Assembly (NCBI GenBank): GCA_963793095.1
Contig: CAWBYY010000011.1
Coordinates: 1,302,001-1,366,000, forward strand
Reading direction: 5' to 3'
Length of the DNA: 64,000 bases
Source of the DNA: CAVWDI01 sp963793095
GTDB lineage: Bacteria > Chloroflexota > Anaerolineae > Anaerolineales > UBA4823
The position numbers were made by a program, and so were the translations under genes. The notes beneath the pieces were generated by a model that worked only from the letters and a program-made list of their open reading frames with translations, had not been told where the DNA came from and did not search any database. The stretch's first letter is position 1. The number at the start of each line of letters is the position of its first letter. Below, one piece after another: positions 57,451 through 64,000 of the stretch.

Positions 57451-57647
57451 CCCTTCTTTTCTCTAAATAAAACTTTGAAGATGCCATAAATCATACTTAT
57501 TCACATACAATATTAATCATAAATATAAATGTAATTTGATATAATTATTAACTATAATATTGAATATATGAATATTATATAATAAATACTTTGTATTATA
57601 TTTAGTTTTTTATACTATAATTAATTCAATTTTAAAAAATATATATT
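57451..57647. other. Extremely AT-rich spacer between dinB and the integrase-fold gene
   Basis: By hand count 24 of 180 bases are G or C in 57481-57660. It is made of TATA/AATATT-type stretches with no open frame, tRNA, clear repeat unit or terminator. It contains the upstream region of the integrase-fold gene and the 3' end of dinB. It could be a promoter region bound by nucleoid proteins or an old element boundary. Confidence 0.8.
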
Positions 57648-58751
57648 TCAACCGAAATCAATTGATAACTGGCTATTATTTAACTGATTATCATCATCCG
57701 GCTGTGTCAGGTTTGACAATGTGATTCCCAATAGCCTTATCCGGCTACCCTGAATAAATACGTTATTCAACACTTCTTTTGCAGTGTTAAGGATTTGTTC
57801 ATCACTCTCTACCTCTTTCGGGAAAGTTTTGCTTCTGGTAATCTGTTGAAAATCGGCATATTTGATTTTAACGGTAAGTGTTTTGCCCTTTACCCCGGTC
57901 CTGAGCAGATCATGCCAGAGCATCTCGGTGATATCCTGGAGGGTTGTATGGATATCATTTAGATTAGTTAGATCTTCTTCGAATGTGCGTTCCTTGCCAA
58001 ATGATTTCCTTATCCTTTCAGGATTGACCGGTCGGTTATCAATACCACGACTGATATCATAGAAGAAATGACCATTTTTTCCAAACAATCTGATCAAATC
58101 ATGCAGGCTCTTTTGTTTCAAATCATATCCCTTATATATTCCCTGCTGCTGCATCCTTTGGGCAGTGACTTTACCCACACCAAAGAATTTATCCACTGGA
58201 AGTTCATTAATAAATGCTTCCACTTCATGAGGTTTAATAACATAAAGTCCATCAGGTTTATCCAAATCCGAAGCTATTTTAGCCAGAAACTTATTTACTG
58301 ATACACCTGCAGAAGCGGTCAAATCAGTTTTATCCTTGATCCTCGATTTTATCTCGCGGGCAATTATCGTGGCTGAGGGTTGGTCTAGTGTATTGCATGT
58401 TACATCCAGGAAAGCTTCATCTAGTGAGAGCGGTTCAACAAGGTCCGTAATCGAATGAAAAATCTCCATTATCTGCCTGGAGACCTGTTTATAAATGCTG
58501 AATCTGGGTTTTACTATTATAAGGTCGGGGAACCTCTTGATTGCTGTGAGAGTTGGCATAGCTGACCTGATCCCGTACTCTCTGGCTTCATAGCTGGAAG
58601 CTGCAACCACTCCACGCTTACTTGAACCTCCTACAACCAGGGGCTTACCTTTGTATTCCGGGAAATCACGTTGCTCGATAGAAGCATAAAATGCATCCAT
58701 ATCGATATGAATGATCTTTCGGACTGGTTTACCCGTATCATTTTTGTCCAC
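57648..58751 (-). CDS. dinB: DNA polymerase IV
   Basis: A 367-residue Y-family polymerase. The GTG at 58751 is chosen because it puts IIHIDMDAFYASIEQRD 13 residues from the start and gives normal DinB length; the longer frame to 58919 has no similarity and invades mnmD. Catalytic acids are Asp17 and Asp19 in HIDMDAF and the SLDEAFLDV pair. The steric-gate region is FYASIE, the helix-hairpin-helix is KFFGVGKVTAQRMQQQGIYK, and the little finger domain begins at RKSFGKERTFEEDL. The C-terminus NSQLSIDFG looks like a beta-clamp binding peptide. It performs error-prone translesion synthesis. It is divergent from mnmD with 63 bases between. Confidence 0.93.
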   Translation of the reverse strand: MDKNDTGKPVRKIIHIDMDAFYASIEQRDFPEYKGKPLVVGGSSKRGVVAASSYEAREYGIRSAMPTLTAIKRFPDLIIVKPRFSIYKQVSRQIMEIFHSITDLVEPLSLDEAFLDVTCNTLDQPSATIIAREIKSRIKDKTDLTASAGVSVNKFLAKIASDLDKPDGLYVIKPHEVEAFINELPVDKFFGVGKVTAQRMQQQGIYKGYDLKQKSLHDLIRLFGKNGHFFYDISRGIDNRPVNPERIRKSFGKERTFEEDLTNLNDIHTTLQDITEMLWHDLLRTGVKGKTLTVKIKYADFQQITRSKTFPKEVESDEQILNTAKEVLNNVFIQGSRIRLLGITLSNLTQPDDDNQLNNSQLSIDFG

Positions 58752-58814
58752 TGTCTGAAATATTACCAATCTGAAATACAAATTAATAAATTTGGGATTA
58801 ATTACGCAGTCAGG

Positions 58815-59472
58815 ATGCCTGAGATAGTTATCACGAAAGACGGATCTCACTCCATATATGTTCGTGAAATGAATGAATACTACCATTCTGTCCACGGGGC
58901 TATTACTGAATCCCAACACGTATATATTGAGGCCGGATTAAAACAAATTAAGAGCAGGCATATCCGGATACTGGAAATGGGATTTGGAACCGGATTAAAT
59001 GCCTTACTGACCCTGGCAAAAGCAAATGATTCAGATATATCCATCCATTATACCGGAATTGAAAAATATCCTCTCGAAAAGACAATTACTGACTTACTGA
59101 ATTTTGAATCAATCTCTGATCCTTCCATTAAAGGCATGCTTAAGCTCATTCATGATTCTCCCTGGAATCAGGAAATAACGATCAAGCCTGGATTTATCCT
59201 GAGAAAATTGTTGTGTGATATGCTCGAGATGGAAGAGATAAATGAGTTTGACCTGGTCTATTTTGATGCGTTTGCTACCGGACAAGCAGCCAGAACTCTG
59301 GACAGAAGATTTATTTAGACGGATATTCCTGTCCATGAGGTCTCATTCCATTCTAACGACGTATTCATCTAAAGGCACGGTCAGGCGCAATCTGAAAGCT
59401 GCAGGTTTTCGGGTGGAGAAAATCCCGGGACCTCCGGGGAAATTTGAAATGACCAGGGCATATAAATACTAA
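58815..59472 (+). pseudogene. mnmD: tRNA methylaminomethyl-2-thiouridine methyltransferase MnmD, one-base frameshift
   Basis: ATG 58815 opens a frame with ITKDGSHSIYVREMNEYYHS and HGAITESQHVYIE, typical of MnmD. The SAM-binding motif is ILEMGFGTGLNALL (53-66). It ends early after FDLVYFDAFA. Skipping the extra A at about 59277 gives PDKQPELWTEDLFRRIFLSM and the C-terminal KAAGFRVEKIPGPPGKFEMT up to 59472, for 218 residues. This is the methyltransferase half of MnmC as a stand-alone protein, the usual Bacteroidota form, modifying U34 of tRNAs. The earlier in-frame codon at 58671 overlaps dinB and is rejected as start. Likely intact in the organism. Confidence 0.88.
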
Positions 59473-59616
59473 TTAATGCTGTGCAAGGCTGATATTACAA
59501 TTTTTTCAGCATAAATAAAGAAAAAATGGGGCTTCCCTTGTTGGCAAGCAGGGCGTATTATTAAAATTATTGACTAAATTCGCGGTTCATTAGTTATTAA
59601 ATTTAATTCAATTCAA

Positions 59617-60300
59617 ATGAAAGGTAAATTTTTTATTGCATTACTCCCTGCAGTGTTGTTTTATATATCTTCCTGCCAGCAGGAAATTGGAAAGGTAGAA
59701 TTGAAGACTGAGCATGATTCAGCATCATATATAATTGGCCATCAGATTGGAACACAAATGGCAAGCAGTCCTATGACTGAGCTAAATGTTGCAGCTGTAG
59801 CAAATGGTATGCAAGATGCCATTGATAAGCTGGATTTATTTATGGATCCCAGTGAAGTTGAAATGTTCATGACCGAATATATGAGAAAGACTGAAACAGC
59901 AGCAAGTGAAGTTTATGTTATCGAAAGTGAGAAGTTTCTTGCAGAAAATATGACAAGGAAAGGGGTCGAAGTCACTGAGAGTGGTCTTCAGTATGAAATC
60001 CTTGTTGAAGGAAATGGTGAAAAACCAACCAGTGAGAGTCAGGTAACAGTTCATTATCATGGCACTTTAATAGATGGAACGGTTTTCGATTCTTCAGTTG
60101 ACAGAGGTGAACCTGCCACCTTCGGTGTAAATCAGGTTATAAGAGGATGGACTGAAGTCCTGCAGCTCATGCCAGTTGGTTCAAAGTGGAAGGTATACAT
60201 CCCAAGTGAACTTGCCTACGGTGCAAATCCACGTCCGGGCGGTGCTATTAAACCTCATATGGCATTGATCTTCGAAATAGAATTGATATCTGTAAACTAA
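59617..60300 (+). CDS. FKBP-type peptidyl-prolyl isomerase lipoprotein
   Basis: A 227-residue Mip/FkpA-like protein. Lipobox YISSC places the lipid on Cys20. Residues 30-110 form the helical dimerisation domain (DSASYIIGHQIGTQMASSPM). The C-terminal FKBP domain follows: GVEVTESGLQYEILVEGNG, VTVHYHGTLIDGTVFDSS, FGVNQVIRGWTEVLQLMPVG, SKWKVYIPSELAYGANPRPG and the closing HMALIFEIELISV. Active-site aromatic and Asp residues are present. It should help periplasmic protein folding. It follows mnmD after 144 bases and is followed closely by the DUF3127 gene (7 bases). Confidence 0.95.
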   Translation: MKGKFFIALLPAVLFYISSCQQEIGKVELKTEHDSASYIIGHQIGTQMASSPMTELNVAAVANGMQDAIDKLDLFMDPSEVEMFMTEYMRKTETAASEVYVIESEKFLAENMTRKGVEVTESGLQYEILVEGNGEKPTSESQVTVHYHGTLIDGTVFDSSVDRGEPATFGVNQVIRGWTEVLQLMPVGSKWKVYIPSELAYGANPRPGGAIKPHMALIFEIELISVN

Positions 60301-60307
60301 TTATACA

Positions 60308-60688
60308 ATGAGTTTTGAGTTAGCTGGAAAACTGATTGAAAAATTTGATGTGAACCAGGTCAGTGATACCTTTCGCAAAAGAGATTTTGTGATTGAGAAA
60401 ACTGAAAACCAGGGAGGCCAGGAATTTATTGATCACATAAAGTTCCAGCTAACCCAGGACCGTTGTAATCTTATTGAGAGTGTTAATCTTCAGGATGAGA
60501 TACGGGTGAGTTTCAATATCCGGGGAAGAAGATGGGTGAAGGACAATAATGTAAGCTATTTCACTAATCTTGAGGCCTGGAAAATAGAGAAGATCACCGT
60601 ATCCCCGGAACAGACTCCTCCCCCACCTCCCTTCCCGGCGGATGAAGATTCTCCTCCCTCTGCGGAATTCGACGATCTTCCCTTTTGA
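60308..60688 (+). CDS. DUF3127 protein with SSB-like acidic tail
   Basis: A 126-residue protein. Residues 1-95 match the DUF3127 OB-like fold common in Bacteroidota: MSFELAGKLIEKFDVNQVSD, FVIEKTENQGGQEFIDHIKF, EIRVSFNIRGRRW and YFTNLEAWKIEKI. The tail is Pro/Asp rich and ends EFDDLPF, closely resembling the C-terminal tip of single-stranded DNA-binding protein (DDDLPF/DDIPF) that recruits repair enzymes. A single-stranded nucleic acid binding role is therefore plausible but inferred. It is 7 bases downstream of the FKBP gene, so probably cotranscribed, and converges on the histidine kinase gene. Confidence 0.85.
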   Translation: MSFELAGKLIEKFDVNQVSDTFRKRDFVIEKTENQGGQEFIDHIKFQLTQDRCNLIESVNLQDEIRVSFNIRGRRWVKDNNVSYFTNLEAWKIEKITVSPEQTPPPPPFPADEDSPPSAEFDDLPF

Positions 60689-60716
60689 TCCTTACTAACC
60701 CAAAAAATGTATCCTG

Positions 60717-60744
60717 AAAAGACATCAGGGAATCTCGCCCTGAT
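60717..60744 (-). terminator. Candidate terminator of the histidine kinase gene
   Basis: A perfect 7-bp stem ATCAGGG/CCCTGAT (60724-60730 with 60738-60744) with a 7-base loop. Read on the minus strand it lies 13 bases after the kinase stop and is followed by GTCTTTT. The T run is short, so termination strength is uncertain. Confidence 0.5.
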
Positions 60745-60756
60745 TTCCTGGTGTCC

Positions 60757-61626
60757 TCAGGCAATAAATAAATTCGAAGTAAACGGATTATTTAGTTGAG
60801 ACTTTATCTCCCTTACAGCTTTGCAGGGGATAAAGAATTTGAAAGTTGATCCCTTAAAAACGTTGTCCTCAACCCAAATCTCTCCGCCCATTAATTGTAT
60901 GATCCCTTTTGAAAGCGTCAGCCCGAGGCCGACCCCACTATCAACACCTTTGCCATATTCGTACTCATCACCCTTCTCAAAACTCTCGAATATTTGTTTT
61001 GATTTCTCCTGCAAAACTCCTTTTCCACTATCTGTTACAAAAAAGGTTATCTTATCCTCACCTTCCTCCATATTATAACCAAATTCTATTACACCCTTTT
61101 CCGTGTATTTAAACGCATTGCTTAATAAGCTGGTGATTACCTGATTAAGCCTGTACTGATCACTATGGATCATGATATCATCAGCCTTTGATCCCAGGTT
61201 TAACAACAGAGCAATATGATGCCTGTCATTACGATGTCTGTCTACATTGAAATAATGGTAAATATCTGTCAGGAACTGGTTGACAAAGCATTCTTCTTGT
61301 CTAATCTTCAACTGTCCCGTCTGTATCATTGATACATCAATCATGGCCTCAACAACGTTAAGCAGCTTGGCACTACTCTGGTTGATATGATCCACGTATT
61401 CTTCCCTCTTCTTATGAGGGAGTTGTTGATCATTCAAAAGGCTGGAGAAACCCAGAATTGCGTTCATCGGTGTACGCAATTCATGCGAGATATTGGACAA
61501 AAACTTGGTTTTCAGCTCCTCAGTTTTGGTCTCATTATTTTCAACCTCTGATTCCAGTTCCTTGATACGCTTCTCAAGTTTCTCTACGTATGCCAGCAAA
61601 TCTTCGTATGTGAGCGTCTTCTTCAT
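60757..61626 (-). CDS. Sensor-less histidine kinase
   Basis: A 289-residue soluble kinase. Residues 1-42 form a Glu/Lys-rich coiled coil (LLAYVEKLEKRIKELESEVE). The phosphoacceptor is His48 in FLSNISHELRTPMNAILGFS. The ATPase domain shows the N box LLSNAFKYTEKG, G1 VTDSGKGV and G2 GVGLGLTLSKGIIQLMGG. No membrane helix, PAS or other sensor domain is present, so input must come from a partner or from the coiled coil. There is no response regulator gene in the window. It lies 28 bases after the membrane-anchored TPR gene on the same strand, which may supply the input. Confidence 0.92.
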   Translation of the reverse strand: MKKTLTYEDLLAYVEKLEKRIKELESEVENNETKTEELKTKFLSNISHELRTPMNAILGFSSLLNDQQLPHKKREEYVDHINQSSAKLLNVVEAMIDVSMIQTGQLKIRQEECFVNQFLTDIYHYFNVDRHRNDRHHIALLLNLGSKADDIMIHSDQYRLNQVITSLLSNAFKYTEKGVIEFGYNMEEGEDKITFFVTDSGKGVLQEKSKQIFESFEKGDEYEYGKGVDSGVGLGLTLSKGIIQLMGGEIWVEDNVFKGSTFKFFIPCKAVREIKSQLNNPFTSNLFIA

Positions 61627-61654
61627 GAAATCCCCGAACGGGTGTAGATTTGTC

Positions 61655-62410
61655 TTACTTAATACTTCTCATTATTTTCTTGGCTTTCTTATTGAAGCTT
61701 CCCTCACCTTTGGATATCTCCTTAAAATGAGCACGGGCTTCAAGGTTGTTACCTGTACGCAGATAACAGAAACCAAGATACCATTCTGCCTGTTCAATGT
61801 ACAGGTTGTCGTTATGATCTATGATCGTGCCGAACCTGTTTTCGGCCTTTGAATACTGTTCAGTCTCCAGGTAACTTATCCCTGAATAGAGATTGGATTC
61901 CATATTTCCAGGCTCCGTTCCAAGTATTTGCTCATAGATTTCAATCGCCCCAAAGAAATCCCGGGCATCATACTTAGTTTGTGCCAGATTGATCAGGCTC
62001 TGTGTTTCGCCAGAACGATAGACCATTGTAACCTCATACGGTTCATAGTGTCTCTGGTATATTTGTTCATTGGTCAGCTTCTTATGCTGTACCTTCAACA
62101 GTATACCAAAAGAAAGTAATATTGCCAACGAAGCTATGGCTCCGTAAGACAGCATTTTTCTAATGCGCGAGTGTTGGTCCGGTTCCCTGGTAGGATCCCC
62201 AATTGAATTGTGGATTACATCCAATTGGTCACGGAGGTCCATAACATCCTGCTCTCGGACTGCATTATCGACTTCCCTGTACAATTTGATGTCCTCTGCC
62301 AGGACTGCGTTTGATTGTAATTCTTTATTGAACCAATCCAACTCTTCCCGACTTAATTCTCCATCCAGGAATGGCTGGATGAATTCGTCATATTTACTCA
62401 TCTTTTCCAT
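61655..62410 (-). CDS. Anti-sigma-like membrane protein with periplasmic TPR repeats
   Basis: A 251-residue protein. The N-terminal 60 residues (YDEFIQPFLDGELSREELDW) look like the small zinc-finger-free cytoplasmic head of anti-sigma-type proteins. One membrane helix lies at about 88-108 (MLSYGAIASLAILLSFGILL). The C-terminal part has two to three TPR-like pairs (AQTKYDARDFFGAIEIYEQI, GNMESNLYSGISYLETEQYS, AEWYLGFCYLRTGNNLEARA). It may pass an envelope signal to a cytoplasmic partner; the kinase encoded 28 bases downstream is the obvious candidate (inference). No sigma factor gene is near. Confidence 0.75.
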   Translation of the reverse strand: MEKMSKYDEFIQPFLDGELSREELDWFNKELQSNAVLAEDIKLYREVDNAVREQDVMDLRDQLDVIHNSIGDPTREPDQHSRIRKMLSYGAIASLAILLSFGILLKVQHKKLTNEQIYQRHYEPYEVTMVYRSGETQSLINLAQTKYDARDFFGAIEIYEQILGTEPGNMESNLYSGISYLETEQYSKAENRFGTIIDHNDNLYIEQAEWYLGFCYLRTGNNLEARAHFKEISKGEGSFNKKAKKIMRSIK

Positions 62411-62712
62411 GTATATAAGGGTTTGATTGTTTTATCTTTATTATATTTAAGCATATATATAGCTACATCATTACATTCATACTCCATTTGTAAGGCATTA
62501 ATCCTCACTGCATGTAAGTGCATTCCTACCATGAATACAAAGTATCCAGGCAGCTGCCACCATTTCCCAAACAAGGGAAATGTCTTTCACCAGTATCTGC
62601 TTGTACGCCAAATCTCAGCCACTACAAGCCATACCTTGAAAACTGTATGTCAAAGTTGATCCGAGCTGTCTTCTAAAGCAGCTTCAAATCGAAAAAGCAA
62701 ATTCTTGCTATC

Positions 62713-62880
62713 TCATTCTACCATTATCAGGTGGAATGAGAATTGGAAGATCAATTGGAGCAGCGGTTCACCACCTCCTCTTACATTGACCAAATCATTT
62801 AATGATAATACATCTTCGCTGAAAGCAGCAAATGAGACTTGTGATCTCTTCTTCGAAAAAAGGGCGATTAAATTTTTCAT
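62713..62880 (-). CDS. Candidate RiPP/bacteriocin precursor peptide with double-glycine leader
   Basis: A 55-residue frame starting MKNLIALFSKKRSQVSFAAF followed by SEDVLSLNDLVNVRGGG. The segment LSLNDLVNVRGGG (26-38: Leu-rich helix, Asn-Asp-Leu, hydrophobic-x-Val, then Gly-Gly) is the shape of leader peptides cut by peptidase-containing ABC exporters and of Bacteroidota natural-product precursors. As written the core is EPLLQLIFQFSFHLIMVE. If one base is missing just after the GGG codons the core becomes TAAPIDLPILIPPDNGRMR, stop at 62708, a polar Pro-rich peptide more typical of secreted cores. This contig has many such indels. No modifying enzyme or exporter is in the window; the locus continues to the right. 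It is in the spacer between two TPR genes. Confidence 0.55.
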   Translation of the reverse strand: MKNLIALFSKKRSQVSFAAFSEDVLSLNDLVNVRGGGEPLLQLIFQFSFHLIMVE

Positions 62881-63024
62881 TACTTTTGGGTTTGAGAATC
62901 TGCCTACTCTGTCAAAGCTTTTCGGCTAACGCTTTTAGGGATCAATTCATAACTTTATTCCACAAAACCTTTATAGGTTACCCATAAACAATAAAAAAAA
63001 ATATCTTTGTTCGTAAATATTTGT

Positions 63025-63042
63025 CTATCAATGCTTTGATAG
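63025..63042. promoter_or_regulatory. Inverted repeat, candidate operator of the right-end TPR gene
   Basis: CTATCAA at 63025-63031 and TTGATAG at 63036-63042 form a perfect 7-bp inverted repeat with 4 bases between. It lies 16 bases after a TATCTTTG box (63002-63009) and 83 bases before the TPR ATG, a place where a dimeric regulator could block transcription. No T run follows directly, so a terminator is less likely. Confidence 0.35.
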
Positions 63043-63124
63043 TGTGAATTTTTAAAATTTGAAAATACTGAAAGAATAAAATGACTATCTTTATCAATAA
63101 TTCCATAATAAAGTTGGACTGCTG

Positions 63125-64000
63125 ATGATTAAGAAGTACATTATCCAATTAGTCATTATTGTCTTTGTCTTACTTCTGGTTTTTATTCCAGTCCGATCTT
63201 TCCCCAACTCGAATTCAACTAACTATTTTCAAAGTAAGGATACAATTGATCCTTTTATGCCTACCGATACACTGGACTCACTTATGTGGCTTTATGATCA
63301 AGAAGGGTATAACTATATGTTGACTGGAGATTATGATCAGGCCAATATATTTCTCAATAAATCGCTAGAAATAAAAAAAATAAGGCTAAGTGAGACAGAT
63401 ATACAATTAGGAAACTCATATGTGAACTTGGGTGTTTTGTATCTACAAACATGGAGATTTGATGATGCACTCCTTTGCTATAGGGAAGCTGAGCAGATTT
63501 ATAGAAGGATAGATAGTAACTACATAAATCTCGGATCAGTATATGTGAATGAAGCTATTATATATAAGCATTATGGTGATTATGAAAAGGCTAAATCTTT
63601 CATTAATAATGCGATCCGAATTTTCAGTAACCGACAAAAAATTAATTACGATCTACTTAAGATTGCTTATTATAATTTAGGAAATATAGAATACAGTGGG
63701 GGCAATTTCAATGAGGCAATTAATGCTTATACGAGAGGAAAATTCTTTAATAGAGGTAATGATACACTCGACATCTTATTAGCATTTACGAGTATTGCCC
63801 TCTGTTATAATAGTTTAGATCAAGATTCTCTGGCTCAGAAGTATTATGAATCAACAATAGATCTTGCACAAGCTTATTATGGTGAGAATAATTCGCAAAA
63901 TGCAAGATATTTAATGAATTATGGAATATTCTTAATTGAAAAATTAGGGAAACATGAAGAAGGAAGAGAACTCTATGAAATATCTCTAAAAATGTTTAAA
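63125..64000 (+). CDS. Secreted or membrane-anchored TPR protein, C-terminus off the right edge
   Basis: 292 codons are open from ATG 63125 to the window end. A hydrophobic N-terminus (YIIQLVIIVFVLLLVFIPVR) is a signal peptide or anchor. From about residue 55 it is built of TPR units of 40-42 residues of the kinesin-light-chain/TPR_12 kind: YNYMLTGDYDQANIFLNKSL, NLGVLYLQTWRFDDALLCYR, NEAIIYKHYGDYEKAKSFIN, NLGNIEYSGGNFNEAINAYT and AQKYYESTIDLAQAYYGENN. Proteins of this kind often continue into a helix-turn-helix, histidine kinase or CHAT protease domain, which would lie outside the window. The gene is markedly AT-rich compared with the left part and reads away from the leader peptide. Confidence 0.85.
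   Translation, partial: MIKKYIIQLVIIVFVLLLVFIPVRSFPNSNSTNYFQSKDTIDPFMPTDTLDSLMWLYDQEGYNYMLTGDYDQANIFLNKSLEIKKIRLSETDIQLGNSYVNLGVLYLQTWRFDDALLCYREAEQIYRRIDSNYINLGSVYVNEAIIYKHYGDYEKAKSFINNAIRIFSNRQKINYDLLKIAYYNLGNIEYSGGNFNEAINAYTRGKFFNRGNDTLDILLAFTSIALCYNSLDQDSLAQKYYESTIDLAQAYYGENNSQNARYLMNYGIFLIEKLGKHEEGRELYEISLKMFK

Larger units (their letters stand above)
62411..63124. other. Gene-poor 0.7-kb AT-rich region around the leader peptide
   Basis: Apart from the 55-residue peptide at 62713-62880 I see no supportable gene. Plus-strand frames at 62423-62659 and 62705-62929 have no recognisable protein features. The right part holds a TATCTTTG -7-like box at 63002-63009 in the direction of the last TPR gene, a small repeat AACCT-TTAT-AGGTT at 62966-62979 and the perfect inverted repeat at 63025-63042. 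Confidence 0.6.

Noticed and set aside
57451..57647. Origin or attachment site in the AT-rich spacer
   Set aside because: No DnaA-box cluster, iterons or paired att-like repeats are visible, and the neighbouring integrase-fold protein seems inactive.
58752..58919. N-terminal extension of dinB to 58919
   Set aside because: The added 56 residues have no family similarity and cover the start of mnmD; the GTG at 58751 gives the normal DinB length.
62423..62659. 78-codon plus-strand frame left of the leader peptide
   Set aside because: No ribosome site, no recognisable domain, and composition resembles the surrounding non-coding DNA.
62705..62929. 74-codon plus-strand frame
   Set aside because: It is antisense to the GG-leader peptide, whose features are much more convincing.
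1..64000. CRISPR arrays, rRNA and tRNA genes
   Set aside because: No regularly spaced repeats and no tRNA cloverleaf or rRNA signature were seen in intergenic sequence on either strand.

Overview
The window looks like a Bacteroidota chromosome, most likely a Bacteroidales/Marinilabiliales-type glycan degrader. The reasons are promoters of the TTTG-N19/20-TAnnTTTG type, many lipoprotein signals, Tat-exported Gfo/Idh/MocA and enolase-superfamily enzymes, and Bacteroidota-typical families (DUF5107, DUF3127, DUF5714, DUF5117-type metalloprotease). No rRNA, tRNA, CRISPR array or insertion sequence was found.

Region 1 (1-36.8 kb) is a carbohydrate utilisation island without SusC/SusD. One minus-strand operon runs from an alpha-L-rhamnosidase (GH78) through GH95, two sulfatases, a Gfo/Idh/MocA oxidoreductase, a DUF1080 protein, a DUF5060 glycosidase, a sugar-isomerase-like TIM barrel and a heparinase II/III-like lyase that leaves the window. 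A second operon runs GH36-like, GH92, GH28, URO-D family, DUF5107-TPR, sulfatase. Around them are an ExuT-like MFS transporter, a galactonate dehydratase, two hydroxyacid/keto-acid reductases, a sialate O-acetylesterase, a ribokinase, a GRP-type sugar transporter and an AraC regulator. Together they suggest use of a sulfated, acetylated polymer rich in rhamnose, fucose and uronic acid, cut in the periplasm and imported as monosaccharides.

Region 2 (36.9-49.9 kb) is housekeeping and envelope: Cys-cluster proteins, pabB-pabC, a TetR-porin-ABC-FtsX-FtsX-LolA-like operon, a DUF1295 membrane enzyme, an MscS channel and a DUF5714 protein. Region 3 (49.9-57.5 kb) has a GT39 glycosyltransferase with GtrA, a large zinc metalloprotease, ttcA, a small HELAH lipoprotein and a full-length integrase-fold protein in which every catalytic residue appears substituted. 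Region 4 (57.5-64 kb) is more AT-rich: dinB, mnmD, an FKBP lipoprotein, a DUF3127 protein, a sensor-less histidine kinase, a membrane-anchored TPR protein, a 55-residue double-glycine leader peptide missed by length-filtered gene finding, and the start of another TPR protein.

Twelve genes are broken by roughly two dozen small indels. Correcting them restores full-length, well-conserved proteins with exactly matching frame arithmetic. About 22 of the indels fall between 44 and 56 kb. I read this mainly as sequence or assembly error rather than gene decay, so these genes are entered as disrupted but probably functional in the organism.
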